NCBI RefSeq assembly: GCF_001187535.1
Contig: NZ_LFIO01000207.1
Coordinates: 62,001 to 126,000, forward strand
Length of the DNA: 64,000 bases
DNA from: Rhizobium ecuadorense
Lineage (GTDB): Bacteria > Pseudomonadota > Alphaproteobacteria > Rhizobiales > Rhizobiaceae
Reading direction: 5' to 3'
Of this stretch, positions 28,551 to 37,661 are shown in pieces. Each line of letters opens with the position of its first letter. Position 1 is the stretch's first letter. A program made the translations under genes and the position numbers. Below the pieces are notes generated by a model. The model did not search any database. It was not told where the DNA came from and saw only the letters and a program-made list of their open reading frames with translations.

Positions 28551-29339
28551 TCAGCGCGGATAGAGTTCCGACGTCCGGCCGGCGAGATAATAGCCGACCA
28601 GGCCGTACCATTCGCGAATCGCCGTCGCCATGTTCTGGGCATTGAGGTTCGGCTGGGTGAAATCCAGACCCGCCTTCACCTGACCGTCGGTGCGATAATC
28701 GGTCGGCCAGGGCACGATCTCGATGCCGAGCTTGCGGAAGATGCCGACGGAGCGCGGCATATGAAAGCCCGAGGTGATCAGCAGGCAATTGGAAAGCCCC
28801 TGGCTTGCCAGGAATTCCCTCGTGTTGATGGCGTTTTCGAAGGTGGTACGCGACTGCCTCTCCTCGATCAGGCGATCCCTGCCGACGCCGAAGAGCGGGA
28901 AGAAGCGCTCGGATGCCGCCGCATCGCCTTCGTAGATGCCCGAAAGCGAGCCGTCACCGCCCGACACCAGGATGCGCGACTGCGGAAATTTCTGCGCAAG
29001 CCGCAGGGCTTCGACGAAGCGGTCGGCGCCGCCATTGAATTCGATGCCGTGGCGGACCGTGTTCACCTCGTTTTCGAAGGCGCCGCCGAGCACGATCATG
29101 CATTGCAGGTTCTCCGGATCGGCGGCGGGCTTGGCGAAACGCTGCTCGAGCCCCTGCATCATGAGGTTGCCGGCCGTGGTGTAGAGCGTGACGAAAAGGA
29201 TCAAGGCCGAAGCCGCTGCGCCGAGGATACTCAAGGCGCGCCAGCGCAGCAGGCCGGCAATGAGGGCAAGGAAGACAAGGAAGAATGCCAGCGACAGCGG
29301 CTGCGCGAAAATCCAGACAAGCTTCGAAATCAGGAACAA
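28551..29339 (-). CDS. YdcF/SanA-like DUF218 membrane protein
   Basis: The 262-residue protein begins with two membrane segments (residues 1-60) and then a DUF218 domain: MIVLGGAFENEV, RILVSGGDGSLSG, SRTTFENAINTREFL and LLITSGFHMPRSVGIFRKLGIEIVPWPTDYR. YdcF/SanA proteins affect envelope permeability, and some have been linked to cell-wall or polysaccharide steps. Its start is 69 bases below the DUF1275 stop on the same strand. Confidence 0.85.
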   Translation of the reverse strand: MFLISKLVWIFAQPLSLAFFLVFLALIAGLLRWRALSILGAAASALILFVTLYTTAGNLMMQGLEQRFAKPAADPENLQCMIVLGGAFENEVNTVRHGIEFNGGADRFVEALRLAQKFPQSRILVSGGDGSLSGIYEGDAAASERFFPLFGVGRDRLIEERQSRTTFENAINTREFLASQGLSNCLLITSGFHMPRSVGIFRKLGIEIVPWPTDYRTDGQVKAGLDFTQPNLNAQNMATAIREWYGLVGYYLAGRTSELYPR

Positions 29340-29408
29340 GACGCTACTCCTTGAGGACGGACGGCGATCCTTCCTATCCGATTCGGGGGTAACAGGAATG
29401 CGACGGTT

Positions 29409-30131
29409 CTATTTGCCGCGCGCAACGGCCGAGTGGTGCGGCGCAAGCTTCTGGTTGAAGCGCCGCTGAAGCGGCCGGGGAATGAACATGGCGGCAAGCG
29501 CCAGCGCCATGGCAAAGATGGCGACCAGCCACAAGGCATAAGCGCCGGTCAGCCGCGTCAGAATGGCGCCGGCGATCGCGCCGAGCACCATGCCGCCCCA
29601 GGGCACGATCTGGATCGTCCATTCGATCCGACGATCGCCGATGATCCAGCGGCCGATGCCGCGGCCGAAGCGCGACAGCGCGCCTGTGACGTAAGTCAGC
29701 CCGATCGGCAGGCCTTCGATGTGTTCGACGGCGGCATTCACCATGCCCATGGAAAAAACGATCATGTAAAAGCGCGCGAGCAGCAGCCCCTGCACCGTCG
29801 TCGCCGAGGCGAGCGCCAGGACGAGACCGACGCAGCCGAGCACGACGAATATCCGACGCTCGGAGACATGGGCGATGACGATGCCTGCCGCATTGCCGAG
29901 CACGAAAACGAGAATGGCGGAGATCAGCACCGCCGCGTGGTAAAGATTGCCATCGCTCAGGGCGAGGGCCGCCCGCGTCGTGTTGCCGGTCATGAACGAG
30001 ACAAAATCGCCGGTCAGCAGCAGGCCGGTCGCATCGGTCAAGCCGGCCAGAAACGAGATCGCGCCGACAAGGGCAACCCCCGTCAGGGTTCGTCGGGTAC
30101 GGATAAGACGGCGGCGTCTTGCTCTGGTCAT
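29409..30131 (-). CDS. YoaK-like DUF1275 membrane protein
   Basis: The 240-residue protein has six to seven hydrophobic segments, starting AISFLAGLTDATGLLLTGDFVSFMTGNTTR, the hallmark of DUF1275/YoaK, and ending with a basic tail. The function of the family is unknown. ATG 30131 (MTRARRRRLIRTRR) is chosen; a frame reaching 30296 adds 55 residues without membrane character. The upstream 170 bases hold no obvious promoter on the minus strand. Confidence 0.8.
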   Translation of the reverse strand: MTRARRRRLIRTRRTLTGVALVGAISFLAGLTDATGLLLTGDFVSFMTGNTTRAALALSDGNLYHAAVLISAILVFVLGNAAGIVIAHVSERRIFVVLGCVGLVLALASATTVQGLLLARFYMIVFSMGMVNAAVEHIEGLPIGLTYVTGALSRFGRGIGRWIIGDRRIEWTIQIVPWGGMVLGAIAGAILTRLTGAYALWLVAIFAMALALAAMFIPRPLQRRFNQKLAPHHSAVARGK

Positions 30132-30302
30132 GGCGGGTCCTGAAGCCGAATCGCTGAGATTGCCACAGCAAAGATACATCCTCTTCATTGAGGAATTGGC
30201 AAAGAGGATCGGAAAGGATTTCACCGAGGCGGGAGCGGTTCGCTCGGGCGGGATCGGACCTTGATGACCGGCGATCCCGATCGCTTTGAAAGCCATAGAT
30301 AT

Positions 30303-30344
30303 TACGTGATGCTACAGGCGCCGCTATAGCGCGGCTGCTAGTAT
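30303..30344 (+). promoter_or_regulatory. TACG-repeat promoter (copy 1) of the hydrolase-MscS operon
   Basis: TACGTGATGCTACA (30303-30316) is followed by a -10 box TAGTAT (30339-30344) starting exactly 36 bp after the first T. No -35 box is present. ATAGA precedes it at 30296-30300. The same architecture appears at 34669, 39622 and 61183. Confidence 0.65.
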
Positions 30345-30387
30345 CCAGGCTCGGAAAGCTCCTCCTGAGCGATTGCTGGATGCGTGA

Positions 30388-31599
30388 ATGGCAAGACGTA
30401 GCGTGGCTCTTTTTCTTCTTCTGGCAAGTTGCGGGCATCCGGGCGGCGTGATGACGCCGGTTTCGACTTCATCGCCGATACCGCCGTCATCCAGGGTCGA
30501 CATGCTGGTTGCGACCACGCGCGAGCCTTCCGGGAGCCCGGCCACGCTCTTCAACGGCGAGCGCAGTTCCAAGCCGCATCTGACGCAGATCTCGATTTCG
30601 ATCCCGGCAAAGCGCGAAGCCGGCACCGTGCAATGGCCGAAGCGTCTTCCGCCCGATCCGGCCACCGACTTTGCCGTGACCCATGTTCAGCAGATCGACA
30701 CGGTGGCACAGGGCCGCGTCTGGTTCCGGCAGCATGTGAACGGCGGACATGCGCTCGTCTTCGTTCACGGCTTCAACAACACCTATGAGGATTCGGTCTT
30801 CCGGCTGGCGCAGATCGTCCACGACAGCAAGATGCAGGCGACGCCGGTCCTGTTCACCTGGCCGTCGCGAGCAGAGATCACCGCCTACGAATACGACAAG
30901 GAAAGCACGAACTATTCGCGTACGGCGCTGGAGCAGGCACTGCGCACGCTGGCAGCCGACCCCAACGTCAAGGACATCACCATCATGGCCCACTCGATGG
31001 GGACCTGGCTTGCAATGGAATCTCTGCGGCAGATGGGGATACGCGACGGCCACGTCAATTCGAAGATCCACAATGTCATCCTGGCCTCGCCCGACATCGA
31101 CATCCAGGTCTTCGCCAAACAATATGTGGAGATGGGCGAGCCGCGTCCGAAATTCACGATCTTCGTCTCTCAGGATGACAAGGCTCTTGCGATCTCCAGC
31201 TTCATCACCGGGCGGGTCTCCCGTCTCGGTGCCATCAATCCGGCGGAAGAGCCCTATCGTTCCAAGCTGGAAAAAGCCGGCATCACCGCCATCGACCTGA
31301 CGAAGGTGAAGAGCAACGACAGTCTCAACCACGGCAAGTTCGCCGAAAGCCCGGAGATCGTCCAACTGATCGGCCAGCGCCTGATGACCGGCCAGACGCT
31401 CACCGATTCCAATGTCACGCTGGGCCAGGGCATTACCGCGGTGGTCGGCGGAACGGTAACGAATATCGGCACCGTTGCCGCTACCGCCGTGGCGGCACCG
31501 GTTGCGATCATCGAGCAGCCCGTCACCCATAAGAGGCCGCCACGACCCGCCGACGGGACGCTCGAGGGCGACCTGAAGCAACAGACGCTGACGCAGTGA
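30388..31599 (+). CDS. DUF900-type alpha/beta hydrolase lipoprotein
   Basis: The 403-residue protein has a lipoprotein signal with lipobox LLASC (Cys at about residue 14), a DUF900 alpha/beta hydrolase domain (HALVFVHGFNNTYEDSVFRLAQIVHD; nucleophile elbow MAHSMGTW; EYDKESTNYSRTALEQALRTLA) and a low-complexity C-terminus rich in Ala, Thr and Val. Esterase activity is likely but the substrate is unknown. It is followed by the MscS gene with 11 bases between the stop and the chosen start, so they form an operon under the TACG-repeat promoter. Confidence 0.82.
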   Translation: MARRSVALFLLLASCGHPGGVMTPVSTSSPIPPSSRVDMLVATTREPSGSPATLFNGERSSKPHLTQISISIPAKREAGTVQWPKRLPPDPATDFAVTHVQQIDTVAQGRVWFRQHVNGGHALVFVHGFNNTYEDSVFRLAQIVHDSKMQATPVLFTWPSRAEITAYEYDKESTNYSRTALEQALRTLAADPNVKDITIMAHSMGTWLAMESLRQMGIRDGHVNSKIHNVILASPDIDIQVFAKQYVEMGEPRPKFTIFVSQDDKALAISSFITGRVSRLGAINPAEEPYRSKLEKAGITAIDLTKVKSNDSLNHGKFAESPEIVQLIGQRLMTGQTLTDSNVTLGQGITAVVGGTVTNIGTVAATAVAAPVAIIEQPVTHKRPPRPADGTLEGDLKQQTLTQ

Positions 31600-31610
31600 G
31601 GAGTTCCAGG

Positions 31611-33548
31611 TTGAAATGGCTTCTTTCCTTCACCGCCGCTTTTTTCGTCGCGTTGAGCGCTTTGGCGCAGGTGCCGCCGGCGGCTCCGCAGCAGAAGATC
31701 GACGAACTCGTGCGCCTGCTGCAGGATCCCGAGGTGAAAGCCTGGCTTGACAGCCGCAAGCAGGAGAGCGGGGCCGCGACACCCGCCTCGCCGGCGGGCA
31801 ATTCGACCTTAGCCAACTGGGAGGCGGGCGCACGGGCGCGCGTGCACGCACTTCTGGCGGCGATCCCGGCAATCCCGACTGAGGTGACGGCAGCGGCGAC
31901 AAGAGCCAGGAGCGAAGCCGCCAGCAGAGGCTACGCGCCTGTTTTCCTGATATTCGGCGGCCTCGTCGCTTTCGGTCTCGCCGCCGAGGCGGTGTATCGC
32001 CGGTTTGCCGCGCGCCGCGAGTCATTGCTCGGCCGGCTTATCCCGGTCGGTATTTTCGCAGGCGCGATGGGCATCGTCTTTTTCGCCGTGGAATGGCCGC
32101 CGCTCGCGCGCGTGACGCTGCTTGCCTATCTCTCGGCATTCATCCTGTTTCGATTGGCGGCAGCACTGCTGTCCGCGGCGGCGATGGGGTCATCCCTGCG
32201 GCGAAGGCTGTTGATCCTGTTCGGCGTCGTTTGCTTTGCCGTCGCCACCTCGGCCGTGGGCGAGCCGCTTGGCGTGTCCCCTGATGTCCGCAAGGCCATC
32301 AGCTACTGCTTTTCCGTGGTCGGGCTGCTGCTTGCCATCGAGGCGGTGTGGTCGGTCTGGGAGGGAAGCCGCGCCAGGAAAGCTGTGATAACGGCCCTCC
32401 TCGTCGCCCTGTGGTTCATCTGGTGCCTCAATATGAGGGGCCTGTTCTGGATCGGCATCTATGCGCTGGTGCTGCCTGGGATCCTGAATGCCGTCGGCCG
32501 GGCCGCGCTGTCCTTCACCAGCGATGCCGGCAGCCTGCGCGGTATCCTCATCGCCCGAGGCGCACGCGCCGCGGTTATCGCGCTTGCGGTGGGATGGCTG
32601 GCGCTCGTCTGGCAGCTCAATCCCGATACTTTGGGTCAGCGCGACCCGATGATCGCCGCCTTGTTCTACGGCGGTCTGAAGAGCGTCCTGATCCTCGTGG
32701 TCGCCGACCTTCTCTGGCAGGTGGCGCGGGGCTGGATCGATAGAACCTTGCGGGTATCCACAAGCACGACATCGCTTGCGCCGGCCGACGCCGCCCGCCG
32801 CGCCCGGTTCCGCACGCTTCTGCCGATCTTCCGCAATGCGCTGGCCGTCGTTGTCGCGGTGATGGCAGGGCTGATCGTGCTGGCGCAGCTGGGCGTGCAG
32901 ATCGGCCCGCTGATCGCGGGAGCGGGCATTTTCGGCGTGGCGATCGGTTTCGGCTCGCAGACCCTGGTCAAGGACGTTATCAACGGGGTGTTCTACATGC
33001 TCGACGATGCCTTCCGGGTGGGCGAATACATCCAGGCCAAGGACTATAAGGGAACGGTGGAGAGCTTCAGCCTGCGCTCCGTTCGCCTCCGCCATCATCG
33101 CGGCCCGGTGTTCACGGTGCCGTTCAGCGAGCTCGGCGCCGTCGAGAACATGAGCCGAGACTGGGTGATCGACAAATTCAGGATCACCGTCGGCTTCGAT
33201 ACCGACATAGACAAGGCGCGCAAGCTGACCAAGAAGATCGGGGTCGAGCTTATGGAAGATCCGGAACTCGGCCAGCACTTCCTCGAACCACTGAAAATGA
33301 AGGGTGTCGAGCAGTTCGGCGACTATGGCATCGTGCTGAGCTTCGCCATGACCACGGTTCCCGGCATGCAGACCTATATCCGCCGCAAGGCCTATGCGAG
33401 GATTCGCGAGGTGTTCCTGGCCAACGGCATCGCATTCGCGCAGCCAACGGTGCAGGTCGGAGGCGACGACAAGGGCGGCGGCGGCGCGGCGGCGGCGGCT
33501 CAAGCGATCCGCGCGCAACAGGCAAACGAGGCGACAGCGGCAAAGTGA
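31611..33548 (+). CDS. MscS-family mechanosensitive channel, large type
   Basis: The protein has about 645 residues with a signal peptide (MKWLLSFTAAFFVALSALAQ), a periplasmic segment, about ten membrane segments and an MscS core (GPLIAGAGIFGVAIGFGSQTLVKDVINGVFYMLDDAFRVGEYIQA, then a beta domain VESFSLRSVRLRHHRGPVFTVPFSELGAVENMSRDW). The tail is Gly/Ala-rich. TTG 31611 is preceded by GAGGAG at the right spacing and gives a clean signal peptide; GTG 31596 overlapping the upstream stop is an alternative. It releases solutes on hypo-osmotic shock. Confidence 0.88.
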   Translation: MKWLLSFTAAFFVALSALAQVPPAAPQQKIDELVRLLQDPEVKAWLDSRKQESGAATPASPAGNSTLANWEAGARARVHALLAAIPAIPTEVTAAATRARSEAASRGYAPVFLIFGGLVAFGLAAEAVYRRFAARRESLLGRLIPVGIFAGAMGIVFFAVEWPPLARVTLLAYLSAFILFRLAAALLSAAAMGSSLRRRLLILFGVVCFAVATSAVGEPLGVSPDVRKAISYCFSVVGLLLAIEAVWSVWEGSRARKAVITALLVALWFIWCLNMRGLFWIGIYALVLPGILNAVGRAALSFTSDAGSLRGILIARGARAAVIALAVGWLALVWQLNPDTLGQRDPMIAALFYGGLKSVLILVVADLLWQVARGWIDRTLRVSTSTTSLAPADAARRARFRTLLPIFRNALAVVVAVMAGLIVLAQLGVQIGPLIAGAGIFGVAIGFGSQTLVKDVINGVFYMLDDAFRVGEYIQAKDYKGTVESFSLRSVRLRHHRGPVFTVPFSELGAVENMSRDWVIDKFRITVGFDTDIDKARKLTKKIGVELMEDPELGQHFLEPLKMKGVEQFGDYGIVLSFAMTTVPGMQTYIRRKAYARIREVFLANGIAFAQPTVQVGGDDKGGGGAAAAAQAIRAQQANEATAAK

Positions 33549-33575
33549 CACCGCCGGCAAAGCAGATCAAAGTCG

Positions 33576-33935
33576 CTACGGTTTCAAATCATACGCCTGC
33601 TGCGATGCACGAAGCTCCACCAGCGTCTTGCCGACACAGCTGCCGCCGCCTGCACCGCCGATCGCCTTTGCCTGTCCATCGAGCGTGATCGTGCCGGCGA
33701 TCCGATCGGATGCAACATAGGTCGCGACACCGTCTTGCGAGACACGCGATATGTAAAAGGCATGATAGGTTTCGTTGTATTTGCAATGGATGACCAACGG
33801 AAACTGGGAAAAGGGGTCGTCCTGCGCATCGGCGGCAGCCAGTGGAAAAACTGCCAGCAGAGCCTGGGCGCCGACCAGGCCGGCAAAAACTCTTTTGGTC
33901 AATCCGATCGATCTTCGGCGGGACGCATGGGCCAT
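33576..33935 (-). CDS. small secreted hypothetical protein
   Basis: The 119-residue protein has a basic N-terminus and signal-like segment (RVFAGLVGAQALLAVFPLAAADAQ). The mature part (PFSQFPLVIHCKYNETYHAFYISRVSQDGVATYV) and its two Cys match no family I know. It starts 21 bases below the Crp/Fnr-like gene on the same strand, so they are probably cotranscribed. It is convergent with mscS. Confidence 0.65.
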   Translation of the reverse strand: MAHASRRRSIGLTKRVFAGLVGAQALLAVFPLAAADAQDDPFSQFPLVIHCKYNETYHAFYISRVSQDGVATYVASDRIAGTITLDGQAKAIGGAGGGSCVGKTLVELRASQQAYDLKP

Positions 33936-33956
33936 GATTCAATCCCTCTAATGACA

Positions 33957-34601
33957 TTAAACCGTCAGGGCGACGAGCGCGTCGCGATCCAGAAGCCGAA
34001 CAATTCGCTGCGATTTTCCGGCAAGACGAAGGATGCGCTTTTCCCGAAGCTTCGTGAAAGAGCGGGCAACCGTTTCGACCGTCAGCCCAAGATAGTCGGC
34101 GATATCGCTGCGAGACATCATCATATCGAATTCCGGATCTTCGGGATGCCGGTCGGCCATCTCCTGAACGAAGGCCGCAAGGCGCTTCAAGGCGCTCTGC
34201 TCGCTGATGATGAGCTGTTTGCATTGCGCCTTTGCCAGGTTCGTCAGGGCAATGTGCAAAAGATCTATCGAAACGACGGCGTCCTGATTGGCGCGAACCG
34301 GCCTTACGCGGGTTTCGCAGATGGCTTCTGCAAAATCGGTCCGCACATTGCCGTTTTCGAGCCCGAACCACTCGCCCTTGCCGCAGAAGGACAAGATGTG
34401 CCGCTGGCCGTTCGATGTCAGGCGGTAGATCCGCACGGCGCCATCTTCGACCTGGTAGATCGCAAAAGCGTGTTCGCCTTCGCTGTAGATCGTTTCGTCG
34501 GCGCTGAGTTTGATCGATTGATCCCTTGATGTCGCCGAGGCCGTTCCATGGTGGCGGCCGGGAACCGTGGCGTATTTTCCGATCGCTTGATCCTGAAACA
34601 T
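33957..34601 (-). CDS. Crp/Fnr-family regulator, FixK-like
   Basis: The 214-residue protein has a cyclic-nucleotide-binding-like beta barrel (AFAIYQVEDGAVRIYRLTSNGQRHILSFCGKGEWFGLE) and a C-terminal HTH (MSRSDIADYLGLTVETVARSFTKLREKRILRL) whose recognition helix E-T-V-A-R resembles FNR/FixK. It lacks the N-terminal Cys cluster of oxygen-sensing FNR/FnrN, so it is FixK-type and should not carry an iron-sulfur centre. A role in the FNR-like boxes of the nearby arginine operons is inference. It is divergent from the paralogous membrane protein gene at 34761. Confidence 0.85.
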   Translation of the reverse strand: MFQDQAIGKYATVPGRHHGTASATSRDQSIKLSADETIYSEGEHAFAIYQVEDGAVRIYRLTSNGQRHILSFCGKGEWFGLENGNVRTDFAEAICETRVRPVRANQDAVVSIDLLHIALTNLAKAQCKQLIISEQSALKRLAAFVQEMADRHPEDPEFDMMMSRSDIADYLGLTVETVARSFTKLREKRILRLAGKSQRIVRLLDRDALVALTV

Positions 34602-34668
34602 GTGCGTCGCCCCCCATCCACCTCCAGCATAAGCAATCGTCGCACGGCTCGGTATTCGAGAAACCCCT

Positions 34669-34710
34669 TACGTATTGCTACGGAAGCACGCGATTGCCGG
34701 CAGGTGGTAT
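34669..34710 (+). promoter_or_regulatory. TACG-repeat promoter (copy 2)
   Basis: TACGTATTGCTACG (34669-34682) is followed by TGGTAT (34705-34710) at exactly 36 bp; TATAAA at 34708 is an alternative -10 box. It points to the gene at 34761, whose ATG lies 92 bases after the first T. The upstream ATAGA element of copies 1, 3 and 4 is absent here. Confidence 0.6.
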
Positions 34711-34760
34711 AAAAGCTATCACCCCTTGAGGGCGATATGGCGGTATCGCGGGAGGTCTAG

Positions 34761-35744
34761 ATGGTACCGGAAGAGGGAGGGACCGACCCGACACGTCAAG
34801 AACCCGAAAACGTGCGGGCGCAGCTTGATCGTATCCTTGCAAGTCCGGAATTTCTTGCGCCTGAACGCGGGCGCCGCTTTCTGCAATATATTGTCGAAGA
34901 GGCGCTTGAAGGCCATGGCGACCAACTCAAGGCCTTTACGATTGCACAAGCTGTCTTCGGACGCGATGCCTCCTTCGATGCACAGAACGATCCGGTTGTC
35001 CGTATCGAAGCGGGGCGTATCCGCCGTGCCCTCGAACGATATTATCTCGTATGCGGAAGCAGCGATCCGATAGAGATCACCATTCCCAAAGGGGGCTATG
35101 CCCCGCATTTTTCGAGCGGAGAAGGCAGCTCGAACACCGAGGTCGCTGCTGCGCCAAATCGCGTGGCCAAGCCGGGTCAGCTCGGGCATGAGGCACCTCA
35201 GCCCGGGCATGAGCGGCCGATGCGCTATCGCGATCTCCTGCTGCCGATCGGCATTCCCGCCCTCTTCGGCACAATGGCGGTGCTCGCCCTCATCCGTCCG
35301 CTCGAATCCTACCTCTCGCCATCGAAACCGCCGCCGGCTCCTGTCGCCTCGACATCGAAGAGCAAGACCAGGATCGTCGTCGAACCCTTCGCTGCCCTCG
35401 GCGGCGCCGCGCGAGGCTCGGATTTTGCCAAGGGACTGGCCGATCAGCTGATCGCCAAACTGATGAAAATGGACAGCATCGTCGTGCTTGCGCCCGGCCG
35501 ATTCGACATGGAGACGATCGGCTCGCTGCTCAGCCTGCAGGGAAGCACCCTTGTCGAGGGCACGGTCCTGCACCTGCATGTCCGCCTGATCAACGGCGCC
35601 GACGGCACGGTCGTCTGGGCAAATCAATATGATCGCGATCTCAGCAATCAAACCATCCTCGATGTCGAGGACGAAATCGCCGCCAAGATCACCATGGAAA
35701 TTTCAAACAGCCGCAAACTGAGCGGCGCAGGCCCTGCCCCATAG
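34761..35744 (+). CDS. membrane protein with rhizobial N-terminal domain and TolB-like domain (paralog 1)
   Basis: The 327-residue protein has an N-terminal domain (about 15-115) with GRRFLQYIVEEALEGHGDQLKAFTIAQAVFGR, then FDAQNDPVVRIEAGRIRRALERYY and ITIPKGGYAPHF, resembling an OmpR-type winged helix. One membrane segment follows (LLLPIGIPALFGTMAVLALI), then a TolB-N-terminal-like domain (RIVVEPFAALGG; FAKGLADQLIAKL; DGTVVWANQYDRDL). Relatives are often labelled adenylate cyclase-like, but no cyclase domain is present. This suggests a one-component membrane-bound DNA-binding sensor. It is under the TACG-repeat promoter, and paralog 2 lies convergent at 35802. Confidence 0.72.
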   Translation: MVPEEGGTDPTRQEPENVRAQLDRILASPEFLAPERGRRFLQYIVEEALEGHGDQLKAFTIAQAVFGRDASFDAQNDPVVRIEAGRIRRALERYYLVCGSSDPIEITIPKGGYAPHFSSGEGSSNTEVAAAPNRVAKPGQLGHEAPQPGHERPMRYRDLLLPIGIPALFGTMAVLALIRPLESYLSPSKPPPAPVASTSKSKTRIVVEPFAALGGAARGSDFAKGLADQLIAKLMKMDSIVVLAPGRFDMETIGSLLSLQGSTLVEGTVLHLHVRLINGADGTVVWANQYDRDLSNQTILDVEDEIAAKITMEISNSRKLSGAGPAP

Positions 35745-35801
35745 CCGCACGACCCGGGACCCGCGTTTCCGATCGCCCGCCCATCCGGCTCGTTGGTTCC
35801 A

Positions 35802-37568
35802 TCATCCTCCCGGGGGCAGCTCAACGGCCACGCCTGCGGCGCGCAGGCCGTCGAAGAACCTTTCCTGATCCTCCGGGCGCTGCAGGCGCAGGGAAATCTC
35901 CTGGCGGATGTTCGTCATCAATGCCGGCGCGTGGGTATGGAGCCAATCCCGCTCCAGCTTGGCCTCGTCCATCTTGCCTGCGGCTCCGAGAATCGACAGC
36001 AAGGCAAGATGGCGCATAGGGTTACCGTCGAGATCGGATATTCGCGACCATTGTTCCGCCGCTTCGATATCGCCCCTCATCAATGCGCACATCGCCATGC
36101 CGCCCTCATAATAGCCTGTGGGACCAGCATTTTTGTCGAGCGCGATCGATATCAGCTCGCAACCCGATTGCCATTTTCCGGACATCGCCAATCTCAGGCC
36201 ATACTCGCCCGCAACCTCCACATCGCCGGGATTTGCGGCATAGGCTGCCGTCCCGGCCGCAAGTGCCTTGTCGATATCTCCCCGGAAGAAACTCACCAGC
36301 ATAACGGCGCGAAGCACCCGGGGATTGTCCGGCGCCAGCGATGCGGCCCGCTGCGCCGAATCGGCTGCCAATGCAAGCGCCGCGGTTGAAGATGGCGTAC
36401 CGAGCCTGTAGCGAAATCTCACTTCATCAAGATAGACCAGAGACAAGAGCGCCCAGGACGTCGCGTTGTCCGGGATATGCCGGGTTGCCTGTAGCAGGCA
36501 CTCGCGCACCGCGCTGTGGCTTTGCGTGGTCATCGTCTGGAGATAGCCATAATAGGCAAGGGTACAGGCCTGGACATCTTGATCCGCCTTCTGCGCAATC
36601 AAAGCCGTTTCTGTTTGAAAGATGGCGCCATTGGGTTGCGCGATCGCGCCGGCGATTTGCCGGGCTACACCCGTTTGAAGCTCGAGCTTGTTTTGAGCGC
36701 GAAGGTCGGCATCGAAACTATTGGCCCAGATGACGGCGCCGTCCGTCTGGCGCACCAGCATGGCAACGGAGCGCCATCTGCTTCCGTCCGTCTGGATATT
36801 GCCCTGAAGCGCATAGTCGGCAGCAGCGCCGTGATCACCTGTCGAGGGATCGGCGACCACGACGATGTCATCGAACTGGGCAAGTTGACCGATAACGTCG
36901 TCCCTGAGGCCGCGGGCTATATCCGCGCTGGGATCGGCGGAGCTGTTCTGTGCAAACAGCTCGACAGCGACCGTGGGCGCGGAGACTGTTGACGGCGGCG
37001 TGCTCGGGGCGCCTCGCGCAACAAAAAGTGCAGAGGCAAGAGCGAGGAGAGGAAGAATGAGGACGGCCAGCAGGCCGGTTGAGCGGCCGCGGGCGCTCGG
37101 CAGCGCCGGGCGGTGCGTCTCCCCACGCGATTGGCCTTGATGCGCAAGTTCCGCGATCTCAGCGTTTTCGGGCTCGGTTTGAGGCGGCGGCGACGCCTCC
37201 CTGATATATTCGAAATGCGGCACGTATCCGCCTTTCGGCACCGTAATAACGACCTCGTCCGCCTGGCCGGCGACGAGATAATAACGTTCCAGCGCCTTTC
37301 GTATGCGGCCGGCCTCGATCCGGACGACCGGATCATTCTGCGGATCGAATGACGCTTCCCGACCAAAAACCACATTTGCGATGGTAAAGGCCTTCAGGAA
37401 ACCTGATCGGCCGGCAAGCGTCTCGTTGACAACAAATTCCAAAAAATTCCGGCCGCGCTGCGGCGCGTGAAATTCTTCGCTTGCGAGAATTCGCTCGACT
37501 TGCTGGCAGATTTCCTCAGCCGTCGGTCCAAGACTGCTGAATATATTGAACTGTGTTGCGTTTCTCAT
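35802..37568 (-). CDS. membrane protein with the same N-terminal domain, TolB-like domain and TPRs (paralog 2)
   Basis: The 588-residue protein repeats the domain of its neighbour (GRNFLEFVVNETLAG, FDPQNDPVVRIEAGRIRKALERYY, ITVPKGGYVPHF), then one membrane segment (STGLLAVLILPLLALASALFVA), a TolB-like domain (VAVELFAQNSSADPS; DGAVIWANSFDADL) and a C-terminal array of TPR-like helices (about 330-585). It may bind DNA on one side of the membrane and sense on the other. ATG 37568 follows AGGGGCGATC. A promoter-like TTGCAA (37640-37645) and TATGAT (37618-37623), 16 bp apart on the minus strand, precede it. Confidence 0.72.
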   Translation of the reverse strand: MRNATQFNIFSSLGPTAEEICQQVERILASEEFHAPQRGRNFLEFVVNETLAGRSGFLKAFTIANVVFGREASFDPQNDPVVRIEAGRIRKALERYYLVAGQADEVVITVPKGGYVPHFEYIREASPPPQTEPENAEIAELAHQGQSRGETHRPALPSARGRSTGLLAVLILPLLALASALFVARGAPSTPPSTVSAPTVAVELFAQNSSADPSADIARGLRDDVIGQLAQFDDIVVVADPSTGDHGAAADYALQGNIQTDGSRWRSVAMLVRQTDGAVIWANSFDADLRAQNKLELQTGVARQIAGAIAQPNGAIFQTETALIAQKADQDVQACTLAYYGYLQTMTTQSHSAVRECLLQATRHIPDNATSWALLSLVYLDEVRFRYRLGTPSSTAALALAADSAQRAASLAPDNPRVLRAVMLVSFFRGDIDKALAAGTAAYAANPGDVEVAGEYGLRLAMSGKWQSGCELISIALDKNAGPTGYYEGGMAMCALMRGDIEAAEQWSRISDLDGNPMRHLALLSILGAAGKMDEAKLERDWLHTHAPALMTNIRQEISLRLQRPEDQERFFDGLRAAGVAVELPPGG

Positions 37569-37617
37569 GATCGCCCCTACGACTAGATCACGCAATTATG
37601 TAAGCATATTCTAAATC

Positions 37618-37645
37618 ATCATATCGCACGAGCTTAAAGTTGCAA
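37618..37645 (-). promoter_or_regulatory. possible promoter of paralog 2
   Basis: On the minus strand TTGCAA (37645-37640) and TATGAT (37623-37618) are separated by 16 bases, about 50 bases before the start codon. It lacks the TACG repeat seen at paralog 1. Confidence 0.4.
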
Positions 37646-37661
37646 GCATCGCTTCTCCAAA

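Noticed and set aside
34602..34681. Copy 2 of the TACG motif driving the Crp/Fnr-like gene
   Set aside because: The -10 box at the conserved distance lies only on the other side, toward the gene at 34761.
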